This document shows, in pieces, positions 17,501-22,785 of a stretch of 22,785 nt of DNA (within the stretch, counting starts at the first letter, position 1; each line of letters begins with the position of its first letter). Below the pieces are notes generated by a model that ran no database searches, had not been told where the DNA came from, and worked only from the letters and a program-made list of their open reading frames with translations. Source of the DNA: an uncultured Bacteroidota bacterium. Its GTDB lineage: Bacteria > Bacteroidota > Bacteroidia > Bacteroidales > P3. The stretch is from positions 1 through 22,785 of the forward strand of contig CACXCY010000073.1 of assembly GCA_902766265.1 (NCBI GenBank). Direction: 5' to 3'. The position numbers and the translations under genes were made by a program.

Positions 17501-18348
17501 ACGTTCCTGCAACGGCCACTCGCATAGCATTCAAGTGGGAATACAATAGTTCTTACTACACCTGCTGTGTCGACGACATCCATGTCACCCTTGCTCCGTT
17601 GCCCTGCAACGCTCCGACCATTTCTGGTACCACCGTTACCACCAACAGCGCTACGGTCAACTGGACAGGCGACGGCTCGTCCTATGAGTTCGCTTATAAG
17701 GATGCCAGTGCCTCCTCTTGGTCGAATGCTGTGGCTGTCAATGCTCAGACATACACCGTCACTGGTCTGACCCCAGGTACGAACTATGCTGCCCGCGTGC
17801 GTCAAGTGTGCGGCACCACCACTTCGGCTTGGACTACGACCACCTTCACCACCGATACGCTCAGCTACTACACCATCACGGTGACGGCCAACGATACCAC
17901 TATGGGTACCGTAACCGGCGGCGGTCGCTACGTTGAAGGTTCTCAGGTCACCCTGACGGCTACCGCCAACCAGGGCTACCACTTCGTACAGTGGAATGAT
18001 AACGACACCAACGCTACACGTCGCATCACCGTGACCGCTAATGCAACATACACTGCCACCTTCGCGCAGAATGCAGAAGAGGGAATCGATGACGTGACGG
18101 CCAACATGAATGTCAATATCTACCCGAACCCCGCCAGCGGTTCGACCACCATCAACATCTCCGGCGTTGAGGGTAGTGTTGAGATTACCATCGTTGACAT
18201 GAGCGGACGTCAGGTGAAGACAGAGACCATGGAGTGTGCAGGCAACTGCGTGAAACAGGTCAATGTCACCGGACTCAGCCAGGGTGCCTACTTCGTACGC
18301 ATCAATGCGGAAGGCATCAATATGGTGAAGAAACTCATTGTTAAGTAA
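8572..18348 (+). CDS. Giant T9SS-secreted modular protein: jelly-roll/FN3 array, CUB-like domain, B-repeat, type A sorting domain
   Basis: The protein has 3258 residues. A signal peptide spans 1-23 (ending WVTQAQ). Ten MAM/cleaved-adhesin-like jelly rolls lie at about 24-193, 290-448, 545-703, 798-965, 1061-1211, 1304-1471, 2056-2223, 2316-2477, 2565-2735 and 2827-3009. Each has an N-terminal Cys, an 'F.E.F' strand, 'P.CW', and a late (I/V/L)D(D/N/S) strand. A fibronectin type III domain follows each one; FN3 domains total twelve. The first six pairs lead to a CUB-like domain (about 1580-1681, 'YDYLYIYDGVG'), then FN3 (1684-1778), a beta-rich module of unknown type (1779-1969), another FN3, and four more pairs. 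A divergent InlB-type B-repeat (about 3099-3167) and a type A T9SS sorting domain (3179-3258, 'VNIYPNPASG' to 'KKLIVK') end it. No catalytic domain was recognised. The likely role is a surface-anchored or released adhesin or structural protein; the target is unknown. Transcribed alone, with a long leader and three hairpins after the stop. Confidence 0.9.
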   Translation: MKKFLQNLLLVVALMLPWVTQAQSGCNFTVPFSENFDGLTGNTSVSTAGATPACWNFIYTGTSTGYAPHVFSGTYAPNTGNNSLVMTAGSSTTYGTATYAILPLITGDINGTLLSFSYKMESLTQGSLSVGYLTDVNDATSYVNIGTVVSANAHAEEVYRLDSIPTNARVAFRWTGVTSSYYSCAIDDISIVAAPSCMYPFSRTLAADTITATTATLTWGLGGTESAWNVFVSPTQVSDFSNVTATPVTSRTYTATGLTANTPYYFYVQAVCDTNDVSSWTEGTFRTACAMMTLTTTTPLREDFEQLDANTIPSCWLRTDTYVSGSTVRPSVVASNAYEGSKSLYFYTTSTYKSNIIATPELSNINTLRVNFYVKTSSATYTPTLFAVGVLEGDTGFVAIDTIAVTTTYEPYEVQFGGYSGNGTRIAFKSYKSGSSYAYVDNVVVSPIPSCQSPINVTIADSTITATTANISWTSRGTETSWKIVVSDSLVANPDSVNGSMIATNPYTATGLTPNTPYYVYVKANCGGGDMSEWSRVASFRTGCAPVSTMATDGFEEYDANAVPFCWQQVVTYTSGSTVYPCVVSSNAHAGSKSVQLYTYATGSVYSSIIATPEFNNLDTLRVRFYAKTARNNEPALFVVGVMEGDTAFVGIDTITLATSYPTDPFEVRFNNYSGNASRIAFYSYKTTGTSYVYIDDVTVDGIPSCSAIVGLGDSAVTEDGAAIYWTSVGSESEWNLIVSDTAVTDFSSWEPMLVNENPFVVGGLNSNTLYYVYVQAVCDTNDVSAWSAVHNFYTQCGSFTVPFSENFDGLTGTSSISSFSSVPRCWEFIYTGSSTGYAPHVYTGSYAPNASNNSLALTAGTAETYGENTYAILPQMTGDLSGNVLTFSYKMESASNGTLSVGYITDVNDATTYVSTNTFTNSTTRTEVEYTFGTIPVNARIAFRWSHNSSYYSCGIDDIVLNPAPSCPKPSDVRVINVGHDNADIAWTAGGSESQWNIIVSDSVITDFDNAPNLAGGIGNPYTAQGLSATTTYYVYVQADCGNGDVSAWTRAMTFTTTCNPVAAPIVENFATTAVNAMPTCWNKITSSTTDPRVVMNTSTTTYAYTDSLCLRMYGSAPQVAIMPPVSDMLSTLRVNFFAKATTIPSVFAVGVMEGSNFVGIDTITLTSSYVEHEVSLAGYQGTSHLVAFKASNGTSTFYVYLDSVVLQALPSCPAPVNVAATNVTANSADIIWTRGDTNQSVWEIVVTDSSYIDTNMAQTVYNQPYPLTNLTPNTTYYVTIRANCIGENSRWSNVFSFTTPCVPLAVPYRENFSTYPANSSPSTAGVTPGCWDIIYTGTSTGYAPHVYNGTYAPNASNNALIMTAGSSASYGPYTYAILPEMNTDISNHVLNFSYKMENASNGMLTVGYITDVNNTSSYVPVDTIVSSTTAATGSCTFESLPMNARAAFCWSHNSSSYYYCAIDDILLEPVTSCPRPTAIVSTGTTLSSVSLKVIDSVNISGWEVVYGPYGTLPDSMSLTTTQLYDDTITIMGLSDTMNYDFYVRANCTDNTHSNWSGPLTVMPGLFVMGTPGIDTLRTCGFRIADNGGLLGDYSANARDTLYIYPTSPDSLVRITGTLNSENNYDYLYIYDGVGASATLIERYCDVATIDTTSVSGPVTLVFYSDGGTQRAGFDLTVSCVPAPSCAEIQNLTVDNIAGASATLSWIYTSTNSTPSNYSVLVIDTATGDTAYVGLVDTNVVDLIRLSPATTYRVSVITNCDNAEISEPVIVYFTTTCLAGGAFVVGTGSGTNSYLPAYYNYSSTLSQQIFEAAEFQQDTILGLAFHANSDATGPYTFNIYLDTTSQSSYNAIGNYVRQDSTHRVFSATNYTFTQGWNEFRFATPYVKPAGNLLVTFEKPSGMSSSFTFLSTSTTGNYRAVYAYSDDTVLSANEQMYSTSYSADVYVSASRTVSRNNIKFLAPCIDVTCVAPSVRLGSVNDSSAVISWYPGLSETNWKVEYLAAGDSVWVESDSNTTLTTTTINGLQPNSDYAVRVSSLCTDTMVSAYVRFHTSCAAATLPFSENFDNYQANSSVSTAGETPGCWDFIYTGTNANYAPHVYNGSYAPNASNNSLVMTAGAADYGSNNYAILPPMTGELSRMVLSFSYKMESATNGSTLTVGYITDVNNAGTFVPVTSVTSSTTPVSVERELGTIPANARVAFRWSHTSSYYSCAIDDVMLQRAPACGRAQRIRVDSTTTTAAYISFVDTNNAGDYTIFWSTTNDAATAVDSTTVMGSPCTLTNLQPGMTYYAWLRVNCTSEPSWLAPIPAINTQCAPVVVTTTNVYTQNFEAGVLPNCWTQVTANNNVVWTFDNSGTYAHNSSNAAGFDQTANNVVKLVTGEFDFSQLDTNARVTFWRLQKVYSSRNDSLTLFYKVNSSDSAWTAFARVGDDVSEWTKEEFVLPNSYGATTYQVAFEAYSRGGDGVFIDDVTVSRMSTCATPNSLAANYVGSDSVVLGWVGTNSSYIVVYREQDSTTWQSVTSTATLRGIGGLQPNTTYEVGVYGVCSGDTSYMSDPITFTTYCSAAALPYTENFNSYTTGLLTGSSWTGHPNMTMPTCWRMLNRSNSTTSPCVAVSNYNTRTIDSTNYLTVYSNYSTPLYMILPMMSEPVDTLQIQFDYKLSSSSLTAVLGVMTNPADANSFLPLDTLEYAGNHVQHYFPRDNALNSSANYYITIMVKGSGYYLSLDNLSVDYAPTCYEPTALAASAIGMNTATLGWTSTATRFELNYRQQGSASTPWTSVAATSTTANLTGLTASTTYEARVRAICSATDTSDWSQVYTFTTTCAAQAVPYSQDFESYTGTAYNVAGVLPRCWDAYSDGTSNLYFPHVVDGSGSSYNYCHGTRSLVMTSGDITYGSVKVVALPEFTTPVNQLKMDFWMSTESSTNGTLYVGYVTGSNFNTSFVAVKTIPASSTTYHGSNSGNQANGLYDTVVFTNVPATATRIAFKWEYNSSYYTCCVDDIHVTLAPLPCNAPTISGTTVTTNSATVNWTGDGSSYEFAYKDASASSWSNAVAVNAQTYTVTGLTPGTNYAARVRQVCGTTTSAWTTTTFTTDTLSYYTITVTANDTTMGTVTGGGRYVEGSQVTLTATANQGYHFVQWNDNDTNATRRITVTANATYTATFAQNAEEGIDDVTANMNVNIYPNPASGSTTINISGVEGSVEITIVDMSGRQVKTETMECAGNCVKQVNVTGLSQGAYFVRINAEGINMVKKLIVK
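8641..17862 (+). repeat. Internal duplicated jelly-roll + FN3 modules in the giant gene
   Basis: About 250-codon units (jelly roll about 160 residues plus FN3 about 95) recur. A close subfamily shares 'YTGTSTGYAPHV' and 'YAPN..NN.L' and lies at about 8641-9150, 10963-11466, 12481-12984 and 14737-15240. A fifth, more distant relative starts near 17050 ('LYFPHVVDGSG'). Subfamily copies are similar in protein but differ at many synonymous sites (compare 8737-8780, 11056-11100 and 12574-12620), so they are not very recent copies. The other jelly rolls are more divergent, with the second and third (9439-9915, 10204-10680) resembling each other. Confidence 0.85.
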
Positions 18349-18357
18349 ACTGCACAA

Positions 18358-18409
18358 GGGGAGCCCTCACGGGCTTCCCCTACACTACACTGGCAGGAAC
18401 CATCCTGCC
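18358..18409 (+). repeat. Two tandem hairpins after the giant gene
   Basis: First hairpin: GGGGAGCCC (18358-18366), loop TCAC, GGGCTTCCCC (18371-18380), with one bulged T. Second: GGCAGGA (18392-18398), loop ACCA, TCCTGCC (18403-18409). They start 10 nt after the stop codon and precede a stronger terminator hairpin. Without T-tracts they may serve mRNA 3' protection rather than termination. Confidence 0.75.
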
Positions 18410-18416
18410 TCACTAC

Positions 18417-18451
18417 AAGCAAGGGACCCACACGGGTCCCTTGCTTATTTG
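18417..18451 (+). terminator. Terminator of the giant gene
   Basis: A perfect 13-bp stem, AAGCAAGGGACCC (18417-18429) and GGGTCCCTTGCTT (18434-18446), encloses loop ACAC and is followed by ATTTG. It is the third hairpin in a row after the stop codon. The T-tract is short but the stem is long. Confidence 0.78.
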
Positions 18452-18468
18452 TAGCAGCTATAAGAAAA

Positions 18469-18501
18469 TTGCTGCATTGGCAATATTTTGGATGTTTTTG
18501 C
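18469..18501 (+). promoter_or_regulatory. Candidate promoter for the M23 peptidase gene
   Basis: TTG at 18469-18471, a 21-nt spacer and TGTTTTTGC at 18493-18501 resemble the Bacteroidetes consensus with TA replaced by TG. Transcription would begin near 18508, about 36 nt before ATG 18544 and just beyond the preceding terminator. Confidence 0.45.
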
Positions 18502-18543
18502 GTTTCTCAAAACAAACCCTCCATATACACATATCTTCCAGTT

Positions 18544-19611
18544 ATGACTAAACGAATAATAAACGCCTGCATGATAGTGGCTTTAGCCCTGTTGCCGGTG
18601 CTATCGTATGGTCAAAATAACAACACACGCACGAACCCAAAAGAACAGAAGGACAAGAAATCTGTTATCAAGAATAATACACTTGATGTCATCTATGATG
18701 ACGATGAGTATTCTGGTATTGTTATTGACCGTAAACCTTTGACCAGTGAAGACCAGACCCGCATCTACAAGCCACCGATGATTATGCCTCCACCTCCTGC
18801 CGAAGAGGAGGACTATGTGATGCAGCATCTGTACCAGGCGGTAGGCGACGAGGGTGTGGAGAGCGAGGATGATATTCTGGAGGCCAGTTTCGACCCGACA
18901 GCGGTGCATTCCCCTAAGATGGATGTGTCGAATTGGCACGACACCGCCTATATCCAGTTGGTGGACCATAGAAACCACCATGAGTTTTCGTTTCCGACGC
19001 CCAACTATGCCCGAGTGACGTCGCACTATGGTGCCCGCAGGCATCGTTGGCATTATGGCTTGGATCTCGCCATGCCTACGGGTGAGCCCATCTTCGCCAC
19101 TTTCGACGGTGTGGTGCGTTTCTCGGACTACAACAGCGGTGGCTACGGTAACCTGATAGTGATTGTGCACAACAATGGACTGGAGACCTATTATGCCCAC
19201 CTCTCGCAGCGCAACGTCTATCCGGGCGACCATGTGAAGGCCGGCGATGTGATTGGCCTCTGTGGCAATACGGGTCGCTCCTATGGCAGCCATCTGCATT
19301 TTGAGGTGCGCTACAAGGGTGTGGCTATGAATCCGGAGCATGTGCTTGACTGTGCCAAGCGTAAACTGATAAACGAGGAACTGGTGCTGACGGCAAAGTC
19401 GTTTGCCAAGACGGGCAATGCCCGTACCGGTGCGTCGTCGTCGGGCAGCTATGTCAGTTCCAAGGGCGGTGTGTACTACAAGGTGCGCCGTGGCGACACA
19501 CTGGGCAAGATTGCCGCCCGCAACGGCACGACGGTCAAGAAACTCTGCAAGCTCAATAATATGAAGGAGACGTCCATCCTCAGGGAAGGCCGCCGTATCC
19601 GTATCCGTTAG
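18544..19611 (+). CDS. M23 family peptidoglycan endopeptidase with C-terminal LysM domain
   Basis: The start ATG 18544 gives 355 residues with a clean signal peptide (MTKRIINACMIVALALLPVL, ending SYGQ at 24); a frame open from 18469 would add 25 unsuitable residues. An acidic, proline-rich region (about 25-140) precedes the LytM/M23 domain, whose zinc ligands are visible as H170-YGL-D174 and H250-L-H252 ('SHLHFEV'). A LysM domain (about 311-355, 'YYKVRRGDTLGKIAARNGTT') binds peptidoglycan. Such enzymes cut peptide cross-links in the periplasm for growth or division. All three zinc ligands are present, so it is probably an active hydrolase, not a degenerate activator such as EnvC. Same strand as trmD, 60 nt upstream. 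Confidence 0.92.
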   Translation: MTKRIINACMIVALALLPVLSYGQNNNTRTNPKEQKDKKSVIKNNTLDVIYDDDEYSGIVIDRKPLTSEDQTRIYKPPMIMPPPPAEEEDYVMQHLYQAVGDEGVESEDDILEASFDPTAVHSPKMDVSNWHDTAYIQLVDHRNHHEFSFPTPNYARVTSHYGARRHRWHYGLDLAMPTGEPIFATFDGVVRFSDYNSGGYGNLIVIVHNNGLETYYAHLSQRNVYPGDHVKAGDVIGLCGNTGRSYGSHLHFEVRYKGVAMNPEHVLDCAKRKLINEELVLTAKSFAKTGNARTGASSSGSYVSSKGGVYYKVRRGDTLGKIAARNGTTVKKLCKLNNMKETSILREGRRIRIR

Positions 19612-19671
19612 CGGAGGGGACGGCACTCCCATGGCAGGGTTGCGTCAAACATAACACGTCTTATCATCACT

Positions 19672-20352
19672 ATGCGTATCGACATCCTCACCTTGTTCCC
19701 AAGCATGATGACCATGTTCTTCGAAGAGTCCATCTTGAGCAGGGCTCGGAAGAAGGGGCTGGTGGAGGTGCATTTCCATGACCTGCACCAGTATTCGCTG
19801 ACGCGCTACGGTAGCGTGGACGACTATCCCTATGGCGGCGGTGCCGGTATGGTGATGGCGGTGGAGCCGCTGGCCAACTGCATAGAGCAGTTGCAGCGCG
19901 AACGCCGTTACGATGACGTGATATACACCGCTCCCGACGGGGAGATGCTTTCGCAGAATATGAGCAACCAGTTGTCGCTGAAAGAGAACATCATGATACT
20001 CTGCGGCCACTACAAGGGTGTGGACGAGCGCATCCGTGAGCACTTCATCACCAAGGAAATCTCGATAGGCGACTATGTGCTGACGGGCGGCGAGCTGGCG
20101 GCAGCCGTGATATGCGATTCGGTGATCCGCCTGGTTCCGGGTGTGATTGGCGACGAGGAGTCGGCGTTGAGCGACTCGTTCCAGGATGGCTTGGTGGCTC
20201 CCCCCGAGTATACGCGGCCTCCCGAGTTCCGTGGCTGGAGGGTGCCGGAGATTCTGCTGAGCGGCAATCACGCCAAGATAGAGCAGTGGCGCTACGACCA
20301 GGCCGTGGAGCGTACCCGCCAGCGGCGTCCCGACCTGCTGAAAGAGGGGTGA
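19672..20352 (+). CDS. trmD: tRNA (guanine-37-N1)-methyltransferase TrmD
   Basis: The 226-residue SPOUT methyltransferase makes m1G37 in tRNAs reading CNN/GGN codons and so prevents +1 frameshifts. Family motifs are clear: 'MRIDILTLFPSMM', 'DDYPYGGGAGMVM', 'CGHYKGVDERI' (about 111-121) and 'ISIGDYVLTGGELAA' (the trefoil-knot SAM site). The catalytic Asp is D168 in 'SDSF', followed by 'YTRPPEFRGWRVPEILLSGN'. Length is slightly short of the E. coli enzyme (about 255) because the C-terminal tail ends early, which is usual in Bacteroidota. It lies 60 nt after the M23 peptidase gene and 71 nt before clpP. Confidence 0.97.
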   Translation: MRIDILTLFPSMMTMFFEESILSRARKKGLVEVHFHDLHQYSLTRYGSVDDYPYGGGAGMVMAVEPLANCIEQLQRERRYDDVIYTAPDGEMLSQNMSNQLSLKENIMILCGHYKGVDERIREHFITKEISIGDYVLTGGELAAAVICDSVIRLVPGVIGDEESALSDSFQDGLVAPPEYTRPPEFRGWRVPEILLSGNHAKIEQWRYDQAVERTRQRRPDLLKEG

Positions 20353-20423
20353 GAATATATTTTGTGGAGAGCAAATAATTGCCAGATAAAAACGTTATAC
20401 AGAAAAACACATTAAGTTATTAT

Positions 20424-21101
20424 ATGACCGAATTTGAGAAATACGCCACCAAACATTGTGGCATCAGCAGCACCACCTTTGCCAAGTACACGTCGGCAAT
20501 CAACAATTCCCTGACTCCGTACATCGTTGAGGAGCGTCAGTTGAACGTGGCGCAGATGGACGTCTTCTCCCGTTTGATGATGGACCGCATCATCTTTCTG
20601 GGCACTGCCATCGACGACTATTCCGCCAATGTCATCACTGCGCAACTGTTGTTTCTGGAGTCGGTGGACAGCACCAAGGACATCCAAATCTACCTCAACT
20701 CGCCCGGAGGTTCCGTCTATGCCGGCCTGGGCATCTACGACACCATGCAGTACATCCAGCCGCGGGTGGCCACCATCTGCACCGGACTGGCCGCGTCGAT
20801 GGCTTCGGTGCTGCTCTGCGCCGGCGAGAAAGGCATGCGCAGCGCCCTTCCCCACAGCCGCGTGATGATTCACCAGCCGATGGGCGGCGCCGAGGGTCAG
20901 GCCACCGACATGGAGATTACCTGCCGCGAGATTCAGAAACTGAAGAAGGAACTGTACGAAATCATCGCCCTCCACAGCGGCAAGGATTTCGACACCGTGT
21001 GGGCCGACAGCGACCGCGACCACTGGATGACGGCCGGGGAAGCCAAGGACTACGGTATGATTGACGAGGTCTTAAAGAACAATCGCAGCCATGAAAATTA
21101 A
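20424..21101 (+). CDS. clpP: ATP-dependent Clp protease proteolytic subunit
   Basis: The preferred start is ATG 20424 (225 residues, MTEFEKYATKHCGISSTTF), which matches the usual Bacteroidales ClpP N-terminus; an in-frame TTG at 20379 would add 15 residues and is less likely. Catalytic triad: S125 in 'GLAASMASVLL', H150 in 'MIHQPMGG', D199 in 'DRDHWMT'. The oligomer interface region 'IYLNSPGGSVYAGLGIYDTM' is intact. ClpP forms the proteolytic chamber used with ClpX or ClpA/C ATPases for protein quality control. No trigger factor or clpX gene is adjacent in this window. Its last 11 nt overlap the start of dut. Confidence 0.97.
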   Translation: MTEFEKYATKHCGISSTTFAKYTSAINNSLTPYIVEERQLNVAQMDVFSRLMMDRIIFLGTAIDDYSANVITAQLLFLESVDSTKDIQIYLNSPGGSVYAGLGIYDTMQYIQPRVATICTGLAASMASVLLCAGEKGMRSALPHSRVMIHQPMGGAEGQATDMEITCREIQKLKKELYEIIALHSGKDFDTVWADSDRDHWMTAGEAKDYGMIDEVLKNNRSHEN

Positions 21102-21528
21102 AGTCATCAACAAGTCGCACCATCCGCTGCCGCAGTACGAGACAGCGCAGTCGGCGGGGCTCGACCTGAAGGCGTTTCTTCCCGACGGGCCGGTGACGCT
21201 CCGTCCGATGCAGCGCGGCATGGTGAGGACAGGTCTCTTCATTGAGCTTCCCGTGGGCTTCGAGGCGCAGGTGCGTCCCCGCAGCGGGCTGGCGTTGAAG
21301 AAGGGGGTGACGGTGCTCAATTCGCCCGGCACCATCGATGCCGACTACCGGGGGGAGATTTGCGTCATACTGATTAATCTTTCCGACGAGGACTTTGTCA
21401 TCAGCGACGGCGAGCGTATCGCGCAGATGGTCATCGCCCGTCACGAGCGTGCCGAGTGGCAGGAGGCCGTCGAACTGAGCGAGACGGAGCGCGGCGCTGG
21501 CGGTTTCGGCCATACGGGCACCAAATAG
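21091..21528 (+). CDS. dut: Deoxyuridine 5'-triphosphate nucleotidohydrolase (dUTPase)
   Basis: The 145-residue trimeric dUTPase hydrolyses dUTP to dUMP, keeping uracil out of DNA and feeding thymidylate synthesis. All five motifs are present in order: 'AQSAGLDLKA', 'RPRSGLALKKG', 'GTIDADYRGEI', 'GERIAQMVI' and the C-terminal 'RGAGGFGHTG' arm that closes over the active site. Length is typical. The start codon lies inside the clpP 3' end (11-nt overlap, different frame), so translation is probably coupled. The following NamZ gene starts 10 nt after its stop. Confidence 0.97.
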   Translation: MKIKVINKSHHPLPQYETAQSAGLDLKAFLPDGPVTLRPMQRGMVRTGLFIELPVGFEAQVRPRSGLALKKGVTVLNSPGTIDADYRGEICVILINLSDEDFVISDGERIAQMVIARHERAEWQEAVELSETERGAGGFGHTGTK

Positions 21529-21538
21529 CACTGCCGGC

Positions 21539-22741
21539 ATGAAACGTTGTCTTACTTTTATACTCTTTCTGTTGCCCTTGCTTGCGCAGGGGCAACTTGC
21601 TATTGTGACCGGGGCGGAGACGCTGCTGTCGGGGCAGGGTGGCTACTGGCGGCAAATCCAGGGCAAGACGGTGGGCGTGGTGTCCAACCAGACCTCCGTC
21701 GTGGGGCCGCAGGGCACCCATCTGGTCGACACGCTGCTCCGCCGCGGCGTCGCCATCAAGACCATCTTCTGTCCGGAGCACGGCTTCCGCGGTCAGGCCG
21801 AGGCGGGCGCCGCCGTGGGCAGCGGCAAGGATGCGCGGACGGGCATCCCCATTGTGTCGCTCTACGGCAAGAACAAGAAACCGCTGCCCGAACAGCTGCG
21901 GGGGCTGGACCTGGTGGTGTTCGACCTGCAGGACGTGGGCTGCCGCTTCTACACCTATATCTCCACCTTGGCCTATGTGATGGAGGCCTGTGCCGAGAGC
22001 CGCATCCCGGTGATGGTGCTCGACAGGCCCAACCCCAACGGCGGCTATGTCGACGGCCCCGTGCTGGAACCGCGCCACCGTTCGTTCGTGGGCCTGCATC
22101 CCGTGCCGATTGTCTACGGCATGACCATCGGCGAATATGCCCGCATGATTGACGGCGAACGCTGGCTGGGCATGCAGGTGGTCGACGGCCAGTGGCGGAA
22201 GGACACGGCCTTGCGCTGCCCGCTGGTGGTGGTCCCCCTGCAGGGCTACACCCATCAGAGCCGCTACCGGCTGCCGGTGGCTCCGTCGCCCAACCTGCAG
22301 ACGCCGCAGGCCATCATGCTCTACCCCAGCGTCTGTCTCTTCGAGGGCACCCAAATCAGTGTGGGCCGCGGCACCGACACGCCCTTCGAGGTCATCGGGT
22401 CGCCGCAGTATGCCGGCGAGGGCACGTTCCATTTCACACCGCACCCCATCAAGGGCGTCAGCGAGAATCCCCCCTTCAAGGGGCAGCTCTGCTGCGGACT
22501 GGACTTGCGCCATGAGCCAGCCACCCAGGCGCTCAACCTGAAATACCTGCTGGACATGTACGGCGGCACGCCTCACGAGACGTTCTTCCTCAAAAGCGGG
22601 TTCTTCGAGAAACTGGCCGGCACCTCGGCGCTGCGCAGACAACTGCAGGGCGGCGTCTCCGAGGCCGACATCCGTGCCAGCTGGCAACCCCGCCTGGAGC
22701 AGTTCAAGCGCATCCGGCAGAAATACCTGATCTACGAGTAG
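21539..22741 (+). CDS. Exo-beta-N-acetylmuramidase, NamZ/DUF1343 family
   Basis: The 400-residue protein starts with a signal peptide (MKRCLTFILFLLPLLAQGQ) and then a complete DUF1343 region. Family hallmarks are 'GKTVGVVSNQTSVVG', 'TIFCPEHGFRG', 'GIPIVSLYG', 'DLVVFDLQDVGCRFYTYI', 'VMVLDRPNPNGG' and 'GRGTDTPFEVIGSP', plus a C-terminal RRLQGG-like region before the final 'W.P.L..FK.IR.KYLIYE'. Characterised NamZ enzymes release N-acetylmuramic acid from the non-reducing end of peptidoglycan fragments, supporting cell-wall recycling or scavenging. The secreted location suits breakdown of periplasmic muropeptides. It follows dut by 10 nt and forms a dut-namZ pair; the M23 endopeptidase four genes upstream acts on the same polymer. 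Confidence 0.93.
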   Translation: MKRCLTFILFLLPLLAQGQLAIVTGAETLLSGQGGYWRQIQGKTVGVVSNQTSVVGPQGTHLVDTLLRRGVAIKTIFCPEHGFRGQAEAGAAVGSGKDARTGIPIVSLYGKNKKPLPEQLRGLDLVVFDLQDVGCRFYTYISTLAYVMEACAESRIPVMVLDRPNPNGGYVDGPVLEPRHRSFVGLHPVPIVYGMTIGEYARMIDGERWLGMQVVDGQWRKDTALRCPLVVVPLQGYTHQSRYRLPVAPSPNLQTPQAIMLYPSVCLFEGTQISVGRGTDTPFEVIGSPQYAGEGTFHFTPHPIKGVSENPPFKGQLCCGLDLRHEPATQALNLKYLLDMYGGTPHETFFLKSGFFEKLAGTSALRRQLQGGVSEADIRASWQPRLEQFKRIRQKYLIYE

Positions 22742-22742
22742 G

Positions 22743-22784
22743 GCGGAACCATGCCCCGCCTCTCCTCCGCACCGTGCCGGAGGA
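22743..22784 (+). terminator. Possible terminator hairpins after the NamZ gene, cut by the window end
   Basis: Two short inverted repeats follow the stop codon: GGCGG/CCGCC, and TCCTCCG (from about 22763) pairing with CGGAGGA just before the window end. Any T-tract would lie outside the window, so termination is only suggested. Confidence 0.4.
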
Positions 22785-22785
22785 A

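Noticed and set aside
20379..20423. TTG start for clpP adding 15 residues
   Set aside because: ATG 20424 gives the N-terminus typical of Bacteroidales ClpP (MxxFxKYATKH), so the extension is not supported.

Overview
The window comes from a member of the Bacteroidota, most likely order Bacteroidales. Evidence for this is the type IX secretion (T9SS) C-terminal sorting domain, a gliding-type (CHU_C) domain, Bacteroidetes-type promoters (TTTG, about 20 bases, then TAnnTTTG) at several places, weak Shine-Dalgarno sequences, and the sequences of ClpP, RbfA and the tRNA-Glu/rpsT pair. Genus cannot be settled from sequence reading alone. The DNA is fairly GC-rich. The giant central gene and the intergenic stretches around it are visibly less so.

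Layout. (1) 1-2116, minus strand: a secreted DNA/RNA non-specific endonuclease lipoprotein, the ribosome maturation factor rbfA, and the start of a LolC/LolE-type permease cut by the window edge, tightly packed like an operon. A four-unit array of short palindromes with an exact 22-bp period lies just upstream of the nuclease promoter. (2) 2470-3866, minus strand: an ECF sigma factor overlapping a membrane-anchored, anti-sigma-like protein whose outer end is a CHU_C domain. (3) 4228-6236, plus strand: a two-gene ABC-2 exporter of the NatA/NatB type, transcribed divergently from the sigma factor. (4) 6353-7525, minus strand: rpsT, tRNA-Glu(UUC) and a conserved-looking protein of unknown function. 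(5) 7526-8571: more than 1 kb without a convincing gene, holding a CTAG-rich degenerate tandem repeat, a strong promoter and a leader of about 390 nt. (6) 8572-18348: one gene for a 3258-residue secreted modular protein. (7) 18544-22741, plus strand: an M23/LysM peptidoglycan endopeptidase, trmD, clpP, dut and a NamZ-type exo-N-acetylmuramidase.

The giant protein has a signal peptide, ten MAM/cleaved-adhesin-like jelly rolls that mostly alternate with twelve fibronectin type III domains, one CUB-like domain, one unassigned beta-rich module, a divergent InlB-type B-repeat and a type A T9SS sorting domain. It carries a very regular set of cysteines and no recognisable catalytic domain. I read it as a cell-surface or released adhesin or structural protein.

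The genes around it are mostly conserved housekeeping genes (rbfA, rpsT, trmD, clpP, dut) plus cell-envelope functions (two peptidoglycan hydrolases, an ABC exporter, a lipoprotein-release permease). No insertion sequence, phage, CRISPR array or rRNA was seen. The points most worth follow-up are the 22-bp palindrome array, the CTAG tandem tract whose period changes from 9 to 11 bp, the sigma/anti-sigma pair carrying a T9SS/gliding-type domain, and the module and cysteine architecture of the giant protein with its long leader.
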